In this document: piece by piece, positions 49,822 to 57,645 of the stretch
How the letters are laid out: every line of letters begins with the position of its first letter
Position numbering within the stretch: the stretch's first letter is position 1
NCBI RefSeq assembly: GCF_039533965.1
Contig: NZ_BAAAUN010000001.1
Coordinates: 1,400,950-1,464,949, forward strand
Reading direction: 5' to 3'
DNA length: 64,000 bases
Source of the DNA: Microbacterium luteolum
Lineage (GTDB): Bacteria > Actinomycetota > Actinomycetes > Actinomycetales > Microbacteriaceae
Notes under the pieces: generated by a model
Told to the model about the DNA's origin: nothing
The model's database searches: none
The model's input: only the letters and a program-made list of their open reading frames with translations
Position numbers and translations under genes: made by a program

Positions 49822-50900
49822 GTCGTCGGCTCCTGCAGGAGACCGTCTTCGACCAACTCCTGCAGCGCAGCCTGCACGATCGACCGCGCATCGCCGGTCT
49901 CGGGCTCGCCGTGCTCGGCGACGACCGTCTCGACGATGTCGTCGAGCGTGCGGCCGTGGGCGGCCGCCCAGAGGGACGGACCGATGCCGTCGAGCACATG
50001 GACCTGTCCGCCCGTCGGCGTGCGCTGCAGGATCGCGGTGCGACCGCCGAGGTCGAGTTCGTCGACGATGTCGGCGTGTGCGAACGCGCCGCTTCCCGCC
50101 GACGCGGTGCCCGATGTCGTCGGGCGCGGTGAGACCGCGTCCACCGGCTGGAGCTCCGTTCGCAGCAGCCCCTCGATGACCTCGTCGATGCCGGCGACCT
50201 CGCGGTAGCGGAGCCGCACGGCCCCTCCCGTCGCACGGAGGAGGGCCGCGATGCGCTGCAGCGGCGCTTCTCCGTCGCACAGATAGCTGGTCTGCGGCCC
50301 GAGCAGTTCGAAGGCTTCCGCGATGTCGAGCTCTTCGAGCGACGGCGTCTCCGGGCCGTCCGGGGAACGGTCGATCACGACGATCTTCACCACACGCAGC
50401 GCTGCCGGGAGCGGGCGGCCTCCGTCGAGGCTCGACAGGGCCACCTGGGCCTTGTGCGCCGAGTGCGCCTCGATGATCGACAGCGGCTTCCGGTACGGTT
50501 CGACGCCGCCGTCGGCCGCGATCGCGATCGTCTCGTCGCTCACGTAGGCGTACCGCTGCGACAGGTGCCGTGCGGCCGTGGTCTTGCCGGTCCCCGATGG
50601 CGCGCTGAGCACGACCACGCGACCGCTCTCATCGGCGAGGCCCGCCGCATGCAGCATCCACACCGGATCCGCCCGGCGGTGCGCAAGAGCCGCGATCGTC
50701 ACGTCCGTCGAGAGCATCGAGAGCGCGGCATCGTCGTCGAGAGCCTCGCGCACCGCGACGACGGCATCCGCCGGGCGGTCTCCGTCGTATCGCGCGTCGG
50801 CCCACGCCTCATGGGCGCGGACTCGGAACTCTGCGTCACGGCCCGAGACATCGACATCGATGACGGCTCCGACCGCACTGACGGGGAAGCGATCAGGCAT
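49812..50900 (-). CDS. HprK-related kinase fused to PqqD-like domain
   Basis: A 362-residue protein. Residues about 75-275 are an HPr-kinase-like P-loop domain (S-A-P-S-G-T-G-K-T-T at about 99-108, Y-V-S-D-E-T Walker-B-like strand). Residues about 278-358 have the PqqD/RiPP-recognition pattern: a beta-hairpin (I-L-Q-R-T-P-T-G-G-Q-V-H-V-L-D) then helices ending L-V-E-D-G-L-L-Q-E-P. HPr itself is unlikely to be the substrate. Related kinases and PqqD-like proteins are found beside nucleotidyltransferases in exopolysaccharide loci, as here at 57.6 kb. Function unknown; phosphorylation of a peptide or sugar carrier is possible. Confidence 0.82.
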   Translation of the reverse strand: MPDRFPVSAVGAVIDVDVSGRDAEFRVRAHEAWADARYDGDRPADAVVAVREALDDDAALSMLSTDVTIAALAHRRADPVWMLHAAGLADESGRVVVLSAPSGTGKTTAARHLSQRYAYVSDETIAIAADGGVEPYRKPLSIIEAHSAHKAQVALSSLDGGRPLPAALRVVKIVVIDRSPDGPETPSLEELDIAEAFELLGPQTSYLCDGEAPLQRIAALLRATGGAVRLRYREVAGIDEVIEGLLRTELQPVDAVSPRPTTSGTASAGSGAFAHADIVDELDLGGRTAILQRTPTGGQVHVLDGIGPSLWAAAHGRTLDDIVETVVAEHGEPETGDARSIVQAALQELVEDGLLQEPTTQT

Positions 50901-50906
50901 GCGAAC

Positions 50907-50912
50907 AGCCTA
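50907..50912 (-). promoter_or_regulatory. -10 of leaderless HprK-like kinase transcript
   Basis: TAGGCT on the minus strand ends six bases before ATG at 50900, with no ribosome site in the spacer GTTCGC. Confidence 0.6.
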
Positions 50913-50978
50913 TCGATCGAGCCCGAGCCGTCATCCGGACCGCCGATGAACACACATCGCGCGCATTTTTCGCACAAT

Positions 50979-51032
50979 CTGCGCAGAGTTCTTCACTTCG
51001 ATGTTCGAACCCCGGCACTCGTCCTAACGTGA
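50979..51032 (+). promoter_or_regulatory. Duplicated promoter element, copy 1 (upstream of the AraC gene)
   Basis: C-T-G-C-G-C, then T-T-C-T-T-C, then T-T-C-G-A-T-G-T-T-C (51006 is its last base), then 16 bases to C-C-T-A-A-C-G-T-G-A. The same words in the same order and spacing occur at 52171-52225 in front of the Tat-type protein gene. TCTGCGCAGA at 50978-50987 is a perfect palindrome. The rest of the 328-bp gap 50901-51228 holds the gene remnant below and no open frame I would call. Confidence 0.65.
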
Positions 51033-51058
51033 CGGTATCCAGGACAGGGGATCTCTTC

Positions 51059-51093
51059 ACCGAAGAAATCCTCTGACTCCAGAAGAAAAGCGG
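51059..51093 (+). pseudogene. Remnant of the 5' end of a Tat-type protein gene
   Basis: ACCGAAGAAATC, nine extra bases, then CAGAAGAAAAGCGG. The functional gene at 52326-52351 reads the same twelve bases followed directly by CAGAAGAACAGCGG, one mismatch. A stop codon appears in frame right after ACC-GAA-GAA-ATC-CTC. With the shared promoter copy just upstream, this is best read as a decayed duplicate of the promoter and first codons of the secreted protein gene. Confidence 0.6.
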
Positions 51094-51228
51094 GGAAACG
51101 GTCACCGCGACGGTCTTCGAGACGGTAGCGTGTCGACAACGCGAAGCCAGGGTGCCGGTCGATCTGAGGGGAACGACAGGCACCGAGCAGTCTGGCGCGC
51201 GTTCATTCGGCGCACGGAAGGGTGATGC

Positions 51229-52125
51229 GTGGATCTCGGCATCGTGAGGGAGATCGGTCCGCAGGAGCTGATCGATCACGGCATCCGGCCGGTCGGCGAC
51301 CGGGCTTCCCTGCGTGCCCGGGAGCGGACTCCGGGCTCCGTCATCCTCCTGACACTGCGCGGCGTATCGAACGAAGTCGCGATCGACACTTCGAGCACTC
51401 ACCCGGAGCACGCGGTCTTCGCCTTCATCGAGGCGCAGGCGCTGTGGTCCAGGACGCAGGACGAACCGTGGCTGCAGATCGAGAGCGGGATGGTGATCGC
51501 GGCACCCGGGCTGTCGCGCGGCCTGCGCTGCCAGGGCGCCTGGAGTGCGACCGTCGCCCTCGTGCCGCGCACGGCGATGGCATCGTTCGTCTCGGCACTG
51601 CCGACCGACGCCCGGATCTTCCCCGAGCGTCGCCTGCTCGACAGGGCGATGCAGGACTTCATCGAGGGTCTGCTGGTCGCCGAGGAGCGCGCGACCGCGA
51701 TCGAACGGTACGCCGTCGAGCAGCTGGTCCTGGAGATGGGCGGAGCAATCCTCCTCGACCGGGTCGGCGCGGTCTCCGGTCAGGGCTCGCCGCGCGCCGT
51801 GCTGCGCGACCGTGCGATCGCCGTGATCGCCCAGCAGTGCGGCGATCCGAACCTCACTCCCACGCAGGTCGCCCGCGAGGTGCAGTCGTCGCTCCGCCAG
51901 CTGCAGCTCGTCTTCGCGGAGGCCGAGAACAGCGTCGCCGGCGAGATCCGCCGTCAGCGCGCCCGTCTCGCCCGTTCCCTGCTCATCGACAGCCGGTACG
52001 ACGTGCTGAGCATCGAACAGATCGCGCAGCGCTCCGGCTTCCAGTCGCCGATGAGCCTGCGCCGAGCGCTCGACGAGGCGTACCAGGCGACGCCACGAGC
52101 CCTCCGCGCCCAGCGCCGCGGATAG
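51229..52125 (+). CDS. AraC-family transcriptional regulator
   Basis: A 298-residue protein with a C-terminal AraC double helix-turn-helix (about 200-295; L-T-P-T-Q-V-A-R-E-V-Q-S-S-L-R-Q-L and V-L-S-I-E-Q-I-A-Q-R-S-G-F-Q-S-P-M-S-L-R-R). Its N-terminal sensor (about 1-190) resembles the AraC-binding-like domain 14 type. It lies between two copies of the same promoter element, one in front of its own region and one in front of the Tat-type protein gene, and so probably controls both. GTG start at 51229 with GAAGGGTG upstream. Confidence 0.87.
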   Translation: MDLGIVREIGPQELIDHGIRPVGDRASLRARERTPGSVILLTLRGVSNEVAIDTSSTHPEHAVFAFIEAQALWSRTQDEPWLQIESGMVIAAPGLSRGLRCQGAWSATVALVPRTAMASFVSALPTDARIFPERRLLDRAMQDFIEGLLVAEERATAIERYAVEQLVLEMGGAILLDRVGAVSGQGSPRAVLRDRAIAVIAQQCGDPNLTPTQVAREVQSSLRQLQLVFAEAENSVAGEIRRQRARLARSLLIDSRYDVLSIEQIAQRSGFQSPMSLRRALDEAYQATPRALRAQRRG

Positions 52126-52160
52126 CCCCGAACCGGCGTTTTCGCTCAGATCGCGCAGGT

Positions 52161-52225
52161 TCAGCGCACACTGCGCTGACTTCTTCCATTCGATGTTCTC
52201 GGCCGTTCGCGGCCGCCTACGTTGA
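52161..52225 (+). promoter_or_regulatory. Duplicated promoter element, copy 2, with palindrome
   Basis: A perfect inverted repeat TCAGCGCA-CAC-TGCGCTGA (52161-52179) is followed by T-T-C-T-T-C, then T-T-C-G-A-T-G-T-T-C ending at 52198, then C-C-T-A-C-G-T-T-G-A from 52216. It matches copy 1 upstream of the AraC gene in order and spacing; ATGTTC and CTANNN could be -35 and -10 with a 17-18 bp spacer. It lies about 100 bp before the secreted protein start. Confidence 0.6.
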
Positions 52226-52322
52226 TGCCTACGAAGAGGCTCCTGGGGGATGCAGACAACGTGTCGCCTCTTCACGACACAAGCGGGCGACCGCATCTGC
52301 ATCTATGAGGGAGAACAATCTC

Positions 52323-52826
52323 GTGACCGAAGAAATCCAGAAGAACAGCGGCTTCTCGCGCCGCACCATCGTCAAGGGCGCCGCGTGGTCCGTTCCGGTC
52401 ATCGCAGCTGCTGTGGCGACGCCGCTCGCGGCGGCATCGGGCGGAGACATCGGTGCGTTCGCACTTGACGGAAGCTGTGGCGTCCTCGGCGTCCTCGGCC
52501 CTGGCTTCACGCTCGAAGCAAGTGCAACCGAGCCGATCCCCGCGGGTACCACGGTCACCATCACCGGTGGCGGCATCGCCAACATCGGTGTCTTCAGCGT
52601 CACCGGCGGCACGGCTGCCGTCAACGTCCTGTCGCCCACGAGCACCCAGATCGTCCTGAGCGCTGCGGTGCCGGCCGGCGGCACCATCGCCTTCCGCACC
52701 ACGCTCTCGATCTCGGTCGCGTTCACGCTGAACGCCACGACGACGCTCCCCGCCGGTTACACCGGCACCGGTGGCAAGCCCGCCGGTTCGGTGAGCTCGA
52801 CCCTCATCCTCTGCTCGGCCACCTGA
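52323..52826 (+). CDS. Tat-type secreted protein of unknown function
   Basis: A 167-residue exported protein. The N-terminus has F-S-R-R-T-I-V-K-G-A-A-W-S-V-P-V followed by a hydrophobic run ending P-L-A-A-A-S, a twin-arginine type signal. The mature part (about 45-167) is Gly/Thr/Ala/Ile-rich and beta-predicted, with two cysteines (G-S-C-G-V and L-I-L-C-S) that may pair. I recognise no family; it may be a surface-layer or matrix protein. GTG at 52323 has GAGGGAG nine bases upstream and is preferred to an ATG at 52305. A strong terminator follows. Confidence 0.82.
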   Translation: MTEEIQKNSGFSRRTIVKGAAWSVPVIAAAVATPLAAASGGDIGAFALDGSCGVLGVLGPGFTLEASATEPIPAGTTVTITGGGIANIGVFSVTGGTAAVNVLSPTSTQIVLSAAVPAGGTIAFRTTLSISVAFTLNATTTLPAGYTGTGGKPAGSVSSTLILCSAT

Positions 52827-52860
52827 TCGGGCACCAGAGGATCTGAGAAGTCAGACCACC

Positions 52861-52894
52861 AGAGCGGCCGGATCCTTCGGGGTCCGGCCGCTCT
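52861..52894 (+). terminator. Terminator of the Tat-type protein gene
   Basis: AGAGCGGCCGGA (52861-52872) pairs perfectly with TCCGGCCGCTCT (52883-52894) around a ten-base loop. No U-tract follows. Confidence 0.82.
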
Positions 52895-52904
52895 GCTGAT
52901 CCGC

Positions 52905-52910
52905 CAAGAT
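52905..52910 (+). promoter_or_regulatory. Possible -10 of a leaderless MauE-type transcript
   Basis: CAAGAT ends six bases before ATG at 52917. A at position 2 and T at position 6 are present but the first base is C. It resembles the deoR-type case at 3470 in both hexamer and spacer (GAAGTC versus GAGGTC). Confidence 0.35.
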
Positions 52911-52916
52911 GAAGTC

Positions 52917-53909
52917 ATGCACGCATTCGTCGTTCCGTTGACGGTGTTCCTCGCCGTGGTCTTCGCGGTGAGCGCCCTCGGCAAGCTCCGGTCCTCCGAC
53001 CGCGGGCGGGCATCGTTCGCCGCGCTGCGGATCCCCGTGCGCCGTCCGGATGCCGCTGCTGTCGCGCTGATCACCGCAGAGGCCGTGGTCGCCCTCGGAC
53101 TCGTCTCGACCTGGGGATGGCTCTTCCTCGGCTTCGCCGCGGCCGCGTTCCTGCTGACGGCCGGCCTCCTCGTCGTCGTCATCCGGGCGCATCGGATGGG
53201 CGCGACCGACGACTGCGGATGCTTCGGCGACTGGATCCCCGCTGCGATCGGGCCGCAGCTCATCACGCGCAACGTGATGCTGACCATCGCGTCCGTCGGC
53301 GTGCTGGTGCCCTCGCTCCTCGTCCAGGTGCTCCTCGGCGAGCCCGTCGGCGTGCCACTCGCTCTCTCTTCTCCGACGTCGGTCATGGCGACTATCGGAG
53401 CGCTCACGGCTGCGGCGCTGATCGCCGTGGCCACCTGGGCGACCGTCCGCGCCTCCGCTGCGCCCCCGGCCGTCTCGTCTGCCGGCGACCGCGGAGCCGG
53501 TGCGGTCGTCGTGCCGGCGACGGGCGAGATCGTCGATCTGCTCGCGGCAGGTTCCCGCGCCCGCCTGCTGCTGTTCGTCTCACCGGGCTGCCATGCCTGC
53601 GAGACGTCGCTGACGGCCCTCAGAGCGGCCGAAGATGACCTGAGCGGACTCGTGGACCTCTACGTGGTCCAGCGGGCTGCGTCGGGCGCTGCGGACACCT
53701 CCTCCGCCCACGCGCTCCCCCGGGCCGCGCGTTTCGCCCTCGACGTCGGCGGGTCGCTGAGTGCGAACCTGGGCACGGGGCGAGCGACCCCGGTGGCCGC
53801 TCTGATCGGCACCGACGGTCTCCAGGCGGGTCCCCTCGCGGTCGGCAGCGACGAGACAACACTGCTCTTCGACAGCATCCGCGCACTGGCGTCCAACCCG
53901 CCGGCGTGA
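52917..53909 (+). CDS. MauE/DoxX-like membrane protein fused to thioredoxin-like domain
   Basis: A 330-residue protein. Four to five membrane segments (about 1-185) carry the MauE signature with a cysteine pair in D-D-C-G-C-F-G-D at about 99-105. An extracytoplasmic thioredoxin-like domain (about 200-325) has S-P-G-C-H-A-C-E near 222-229, the CXXC active site. Like VKOR/DsbB-DsbA fusions, it could pass disulfides from the membrane part to the redoxin and so fold secreted proteins such as the cysteine-containing neighbour. The target is inferred. Confidence 0.85.
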   Translation: MHAFVVPLTVFLAVVFAVSALGKLRSSDRGRASFAALRIPVRRPDAAAVALITAEAVVALGLVSTWGWLFLGFAAAAFLLTAGLLVVVIRAHRMGATDDCGCFGDWIPAAIGPQLITRNVMLTIASVGVLVPSLLVQVLLGEPVGVPLALSSPTSVMATIGALTAAALIAVATWATVRASAAPPAVSSAGDRGAGAVVVPATGEIVDLLAAGSRARLLLFVSPGCHACETSLTALRAAEDDLSGLVDLYVVQRAASGAADTSSAHALPRAARFALDVGGSLSANLGTGRATPVAALIGTDGLQAGPLAVGSDETTLLFDSIRALASNPPA

Positions 53910-53921
53910 GCCGCGGCGAGG

Positions 53922-54992
53922 CTATGCCGTGCGGCGGATCGCCTTCGGCCGGCCCGTGAGCCAGCCCATCACCCATTCGACGGGCCCGGTGCCGACGAAG
54001 CGCCACCACAGCCAGCCGACGAGGATCATGCCGGGCACGATGACCAGCCAGCCCGGGTAGAAGTTCTCGGCAGGGCGGCCGTAGGCGTTGTTCCAGAGCG
54101 CGACGAGCCCGACGTGCAGCAGGTACAGCGACAGCGCGACCTGGCCGCAGGCTCGGAGCGGCACGAAGATCGCAGCCCAGACGCGCTCTGCCTTCTCGCG
54201 ACGGACGGTGGCGGCGAAGACCACGCAGACGTAGACGGCGAAGACGAGTCCGAAGTCCTTCAGAGTGTCGAGATAGTCACCGGACTGCACGGTGCCGAGG
54301 CGCTGACCGATGCCCCAGGCGATGTAGGCGAGCGGCGCCGCGGCGGCGAGCACCCAGAGCAGGCGGTCGCGTTTGAGACCGTGGCGGATGAGCAGTCCGC
54401 CGATCAGGAACATCGGCAGCAGGTTCACGACGCGGTACTGGGGGCCGAGGAACAACCACGTCATGAGCTCCTGGACGGGCTGTCCGCTCGTGTACGCCCA
54501 GATCCACGTGCGCGAGAGGGAGAGCAGCGGCTGACTCACGACGAGGATCACGACGGTCACCGCGATGACCACGGGTGTGCGCGCCAGCAGGATGGGCGCT
54601 CCGATGATGATGAGCAGCCCGAGGTACGCGAGGACCACGGCCACCCAGGAGCCCCAGCCGGCCATCCAGACGCCGAGGACGACCAGGAAGAGGCCGCGCA
54701 GCGTCTGCTGGAGCAGGGTCGTTCCCACGCGTCCGCCGCGACGCCACACCAGTTCCGCCGACATCCCCATCACGAGGGCGAACAGGGGCGAGGCGACGTC
54801 GCTGAAGTTCGCGGTGACGAAGTGCACGGCCCATGGGGCGTTCGGCACGAAGGATGCCGCGTGGGCGATGAGCATCGCGATGATCGCGAAACCACGCAGG
54901 ACGTCAGGAACGAGAAGACGGCTCGGGGCAGACCGGAGCCGCGTGCGGGCCTCCGGCGCGTGCGTCGCCGCACTCGCAGAATATTGGTCCAT
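53922..54992 (-). CDS. Multi-span acyltransferase-like protein (DUF418/HGSNAT type)
   Basis: A 356-residue membrane protein with about ten spans. It starts V-P-D-V-L-R-G-F-A-I-I-A-M-L-I-A-H-A, the pattern of DUF1624/DUF418 acyltransferase-like proteins, and has L-S-L-Y-L-L-H-V-G near the C-terminus. It may transfer acetyl groups to sugars across the membrane. ATG at 54992 has a leaderless-type TACTGT six bases upstream; a longer frame overlapping lepB is rejected. It is divergent from the signal peptidase gene. Confidence 0.78.
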   Translation of the reverse strand: MDQYSASAATHAPEARTRLRSAPSRLLVPDVLRGFAIIAMLIAHAASFVPNAPWAVHFVTANFSDVASPLFALVMGMSAELVWRRGGRVGTTLLQQTLRGLFLVVLGVWMAGWGSWVAVVLAYLGLLIIIGAPILLARTPVVIAVTVVILVVSQPLLSLSRTWIWAYTSGQPVQELMTWLFLGPQYRVVNLLPMFLIGGLLIRHGLKRDRLLWVLAAAAPLAYIAWGIGQRLGTVQSGDYLDTLKDFGLVFAVYVCVVFAATVRREKAERVWAAIFVPLRACGQVALSLYLLHVGLVALWNNAYGRPAENFYPGWLVIVPGMILVGWLWWRFVGTGPVEWVMGWLTGRPKAIRRTA

Positions 54993-54998
54993 TCCCTG

Positions 54999-55004
54999 AC
55001 AGTA
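54999..55004 (-). promoter_or_regulatory. -10 of leaderless acyltransferase transcript
   Basis: TACTGT on the minus strand ends six bases before ATG at 54992, with no ribosome site in the spacer CAGGGA at usable distance. Confidence 0.5.
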
Positions 55005-55041
55005 TTGGCTGAACCCCCGCGCGCGCGACCTGGAGACCGAG

Positions 55042-55722
55042 ATGACGACCGCAGAATCCCCTGCTCCTCGTCGCCGCAGAATCGGCGGAGTGTGGATCAA
55101 CGTCGCGCTGGCGCTGGCGCTCACGGCCATCATCGTCGCGTTCCTCGGCCAGCCGTCGTCCGGGTCGATGTCTCCGACGCTCGAGCCGGGCGACCGGATC
55201 GTCGTGAACAGGCTCGCTTTCGTCGGCTCCGACCCCACGCCCGGCGACATCGTCGTGTTCCGCCCCGATGACAGCTGGGGCGAGAAGCCCGCTGCCGGCA
55301 ACTGGGCGAGCGGCGCCCTGCAGTGGATCGGCGAGACCACCGGCATCCGTCCCTACGTGCTGGTGAAGCGGGTCATCGCTAGCGAAGGTCAGACCGTCGA
55401 ATGCTGTGACGCCGAGGGGCGGGTCCTCGTCGACGGCGAGCCGCTCGACGAGCCGTACGTCGTGAAGGACCTGCCGTTCGTCAGCGGTGAACTCGACTGC
55501 GACACCACCCCCCTGTCGACGCGGTGCTTCGCGAAGGTGACCGTGCCCGAGGACTCGTACCTCGTGCTGGGCGACAACAGGGCGAACTCCGCAGACTCCG
55601 TCTTCCTATGCCGCGGCGCCGCCGATCCGGATGACGGATGCTGGCGCTGGATGCAGCGGGACTCGGTGTTCGGCAAGGCGGGGCCGATCCTGTGGCCCGT
55701 GTCGCGTTGGGGCGGCCCGTAG
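55042..55722 (+). CDS. lepB: Signal peptidase I
   Basis: A 226-residue membrane protease that cleaves signal peptides of exported proteins. An N-terminal membrane anchor (about 18-36) leads to box B S-G-S-M-S-P-T-L with nucleophile S42. The general base K109 is in V-L-V-K-R-V-I, and box E reads G-D-N-R-A-N-S-A-D-S. Two internal cysteine pairs (E-C-C and L-D-C ... R-C) are unusual. GTG-free ATG at 55042 with GGAG close by. Its place in an exopolysaccharide locus suggests a dedicated or second copy. Confidence 0.93.
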   Translation: MTTAESPAPRRRRIGGVWINVALALALTAIIVAFLGQPSSGSMSPTLEPGDRIVVNRLAFVGSDPTPGDIVVFRPDDSWGEKPAAGNWASGALQWIGETTGIRPYVLVKRVIASEGQTVECCDAEGRVLVDGEPLDEPYVVKDLPFVSGELDCDTTPLSTRCFAKVTVPEDSYLVLGDNRANSADSVFLCRGAADPDDGCWRWMQRDSVFGKAGPILWPVSRWGGP

Positions 55723-55732
55723 TCGCCGCGGA

Positions 55733-57574
55733 TCAGCCGCAGCCGGGCGTCTCCAGGGTCACCGGCGTCGCACGCACCATGGGGGTCGTCCAGACGTCGT
55801 AGGCGCCGTAGTCCGCTCCGGTGGTGCCCTCGGCGCCCTTCATCGAGACCGTGATCGTCGCGGCCGTCTGCGGCGGTGTCACGACGTTGATGCGCACGAC
55901 GGAGCGGCCGAGGTGCGTGCCCTCCGCGACCAGTGCGAAGCTCTCCGCGCCCTCGACGTTCCACGAGTCGATCGTCGCGCCGACAGGAGCGTAGACGACG
56001 ACATCCGTCGCGATGTGGCCGGGCTCGAAATACGGTCCGGTGATGAAGTAGGGCAGCGCGTCAGCCTGCTCCGGCGTGATGTTGTTCGCGAACGTGATGG
56101 TCTGCTGGAAGGTCGGCGGTCCGGATGCCGTGCACTGGTCGCTGCTGGAGACCACGCTCGCGTCCGCGTAGTAGTCGGTCTTCGCACCCGTCGTGTCGTT
56201 GAAGTAGACGCCGGCGATCGTCTTGTCCTCGTTGGTTGCCGGCAGCGTGCCCGCGAGGCGGGTGTCCGACATCATCGCCTCGATGTCGGGGTTGGACGAC
56301 CAGATCTTCATCCGGCTCTCATCGCTCGCCTGGCGCAGGGCGTCGAGGAAGCCGAGAGGGTTCTGCATGCCTGTCGTGAGGGTGGAGAAGATCTGGGCGG
56401 CGGCCGCGGCGAAGAACAGGTCTTGCTCGGAGCCGCCGTTGCCCGTTCCGTAGTTGAAGTAGACCTCGTTCAGCAACAACGACACCGCGTTCTCGCTCGT
56501 GAGCGTCTCTCCTGTTGCGAGCGGGATCGGACCTGTCGCACGGAGGATATAGCTGAGGGCGACTGGATCGGTGGAGATGACATCGTCGAACGGAGGAAGC
56601 CCCTCGTCGGCCCACCACGCCCGCATGATCTCGACCGAGGTCGGGAAGTCGGGCGTCGCCGTCAGATTAGGGATCCAACGCCCGATGATGTCCGAGTAGA
56701 GCGCATCCGTCTCGGGGTCGAGTGGGGCGATGCTCTCCGGACGCGCATTGGCGAACTGGACGCTTGTGGCCTGTGTCGTGAGCTGGATGCGCCCCTCGGT
56801 CGCCGTGACGAGCGCCAGAGCAGCAGGGTTGCCACCCGACGCCCGGAGTTCGGAGTTTCCCTGGAACATCAGGAGATAGGTCCGCGGAGTTCCTTCGCCG
56901 AGCGCCGCGGGAAGCACCTTGAGAATGGGCGAGAGCGTGGCGAGCGTGTCGTCGACGCCAGAGACGGCGTCGTCGAGCGACCCCAGGGCGTCGGTGACCT
57001 GGGGTACCAGGAAGGTCCGGTCCGTGGAATCGATAGACGCGTTGACCGCCGCGAAGGTCTTGGCTCCGCTCGTGACCAATTCTTCGAGCTTATGCACTGC
57101 CGAGAGGTCGATGGCGCCGTCCACAGGGCGGAAGGCAGCGAGATCGAGGTTCGGGAGCGAGTCCACCGCGAATCCGGCGACGTCGTCGACACCTTCGGCG
57201 GCGGTTCGCACGGCGACGAGATTCTGCCCGAGGAAGGGGATCCACTCCGCGATCCGCCATTCGAGAGACTTCGTCTCGGCAACCGCACGGTCGGACAGGT
57301 CCTGGAGAACAGCGGCATCGGCTGCTGCGCCGGCCGCGTCCCCGGCCACGACCTTCGCCGGCAACCCGCTCGCGACTGGTACTGCCGGACTCAGCGCATC
57401 TCTGACCGCGAGCGCCTTGGAGACGGCGATGGCGCCGATCACGCCGACAGCTGCGAGCAGCAGCACGAGCACGCCGACCACGATCCAAACCGTGCGACGA
57501 CGGCGGGATCTGCGGGGCTTCCGGGAAACGGCTGCTGCCCGCAGCTCTGCGCGGGTTTGGTGTGTGCTGGACAT
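55733..57574 (-). CDS. DUF4012 family membrane-anchored protein
   Basis: A 613-residue protein with one N-terminal membrane segment (about 28-50) after a basic R-R-S-R-R-R-R stretch, and a large extracytoplasmic domain. The DUF4012 signature L-L-M-F-Q-G-N-S-E-L-R-A-S-G-G near 230-244 is present. The family is common in actinobacterial exopolysaccharide loci and its biochemical role is unknown. It is transcribed convergently with lepB and heads away from the nucleotidyltransferase by 71 bp. Confidence 0.88.
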   Translation of the reverse strand: MSSTHQTRAELRAAAVSRKPRRSRRRRTVWIVVGVLVLLLAAVGVIGAIAVSKALAVRDALSPAVPVASGLPAKVVAGDAAGAAADAAVLQDLSDRAVAETKSLEWRIAEWIPFLGQNLVAVRTAAEGVDDVAGFAVDSLPNLDLAAFRPVDGAIDLSAVHKLEELVTSGAKTFAAVNASIDSTDRTFLVPQVTDALGSLDDAVSGVDDTLATLSPILKVLPAALGEGTPRTYLLMFQGNSELRASGGNPAALALVTATEGRIQLTTQATSVQFANARPESIAPLDPETDALYSDIIGRWIPNLTATPDFPTSVEIMRAWWADEGLPPFDDVISTDPVALSYILRATGPIPLATGETLTSENAVSLLLNEVYFNYGTGNGGSEQDLFFAAAAAQIFSTLTTGMQNPLGFLDALRQASDESRMKIWSSNPDIEAMMSDTRLAGTLPATNEDKTIAGVYFNDTTGAKTDYYADASVVSSSDQCTASGPPTFQQTITFANNITPEQADALPYFITGPYFEPGHIATDVVVYAPVGATIDSWNVEGAESFALVAEGTHLGRSVVRINVVTPPQTAATITVSMKGAEGTTGADYGAYDVWTTPMVRATPVTLETPGCG

Positions 57575-57645
57575 CGTTCCTATTCAACCGCACCTTCCTG
57601 GGCCTCCGCCGCCAAGACAGCGCTTCCCTCCCCGGTCCGGATGAT

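Noticed and set aside
50995..51020. A tRNA-like T-loop word (GTTCGAACCCC)
   Set aside because: No acceptor stem, anticodon arm or CCA end can be built around it. It belongs to the duplicated promoter element.
51059..51228. A small leader peptide gene upstream of the AraC gene
   Set aside because: The only frame with similarity to a real protein stops after five codons and has no start codon with a ribosome site. It is better explained as a gene remnant.
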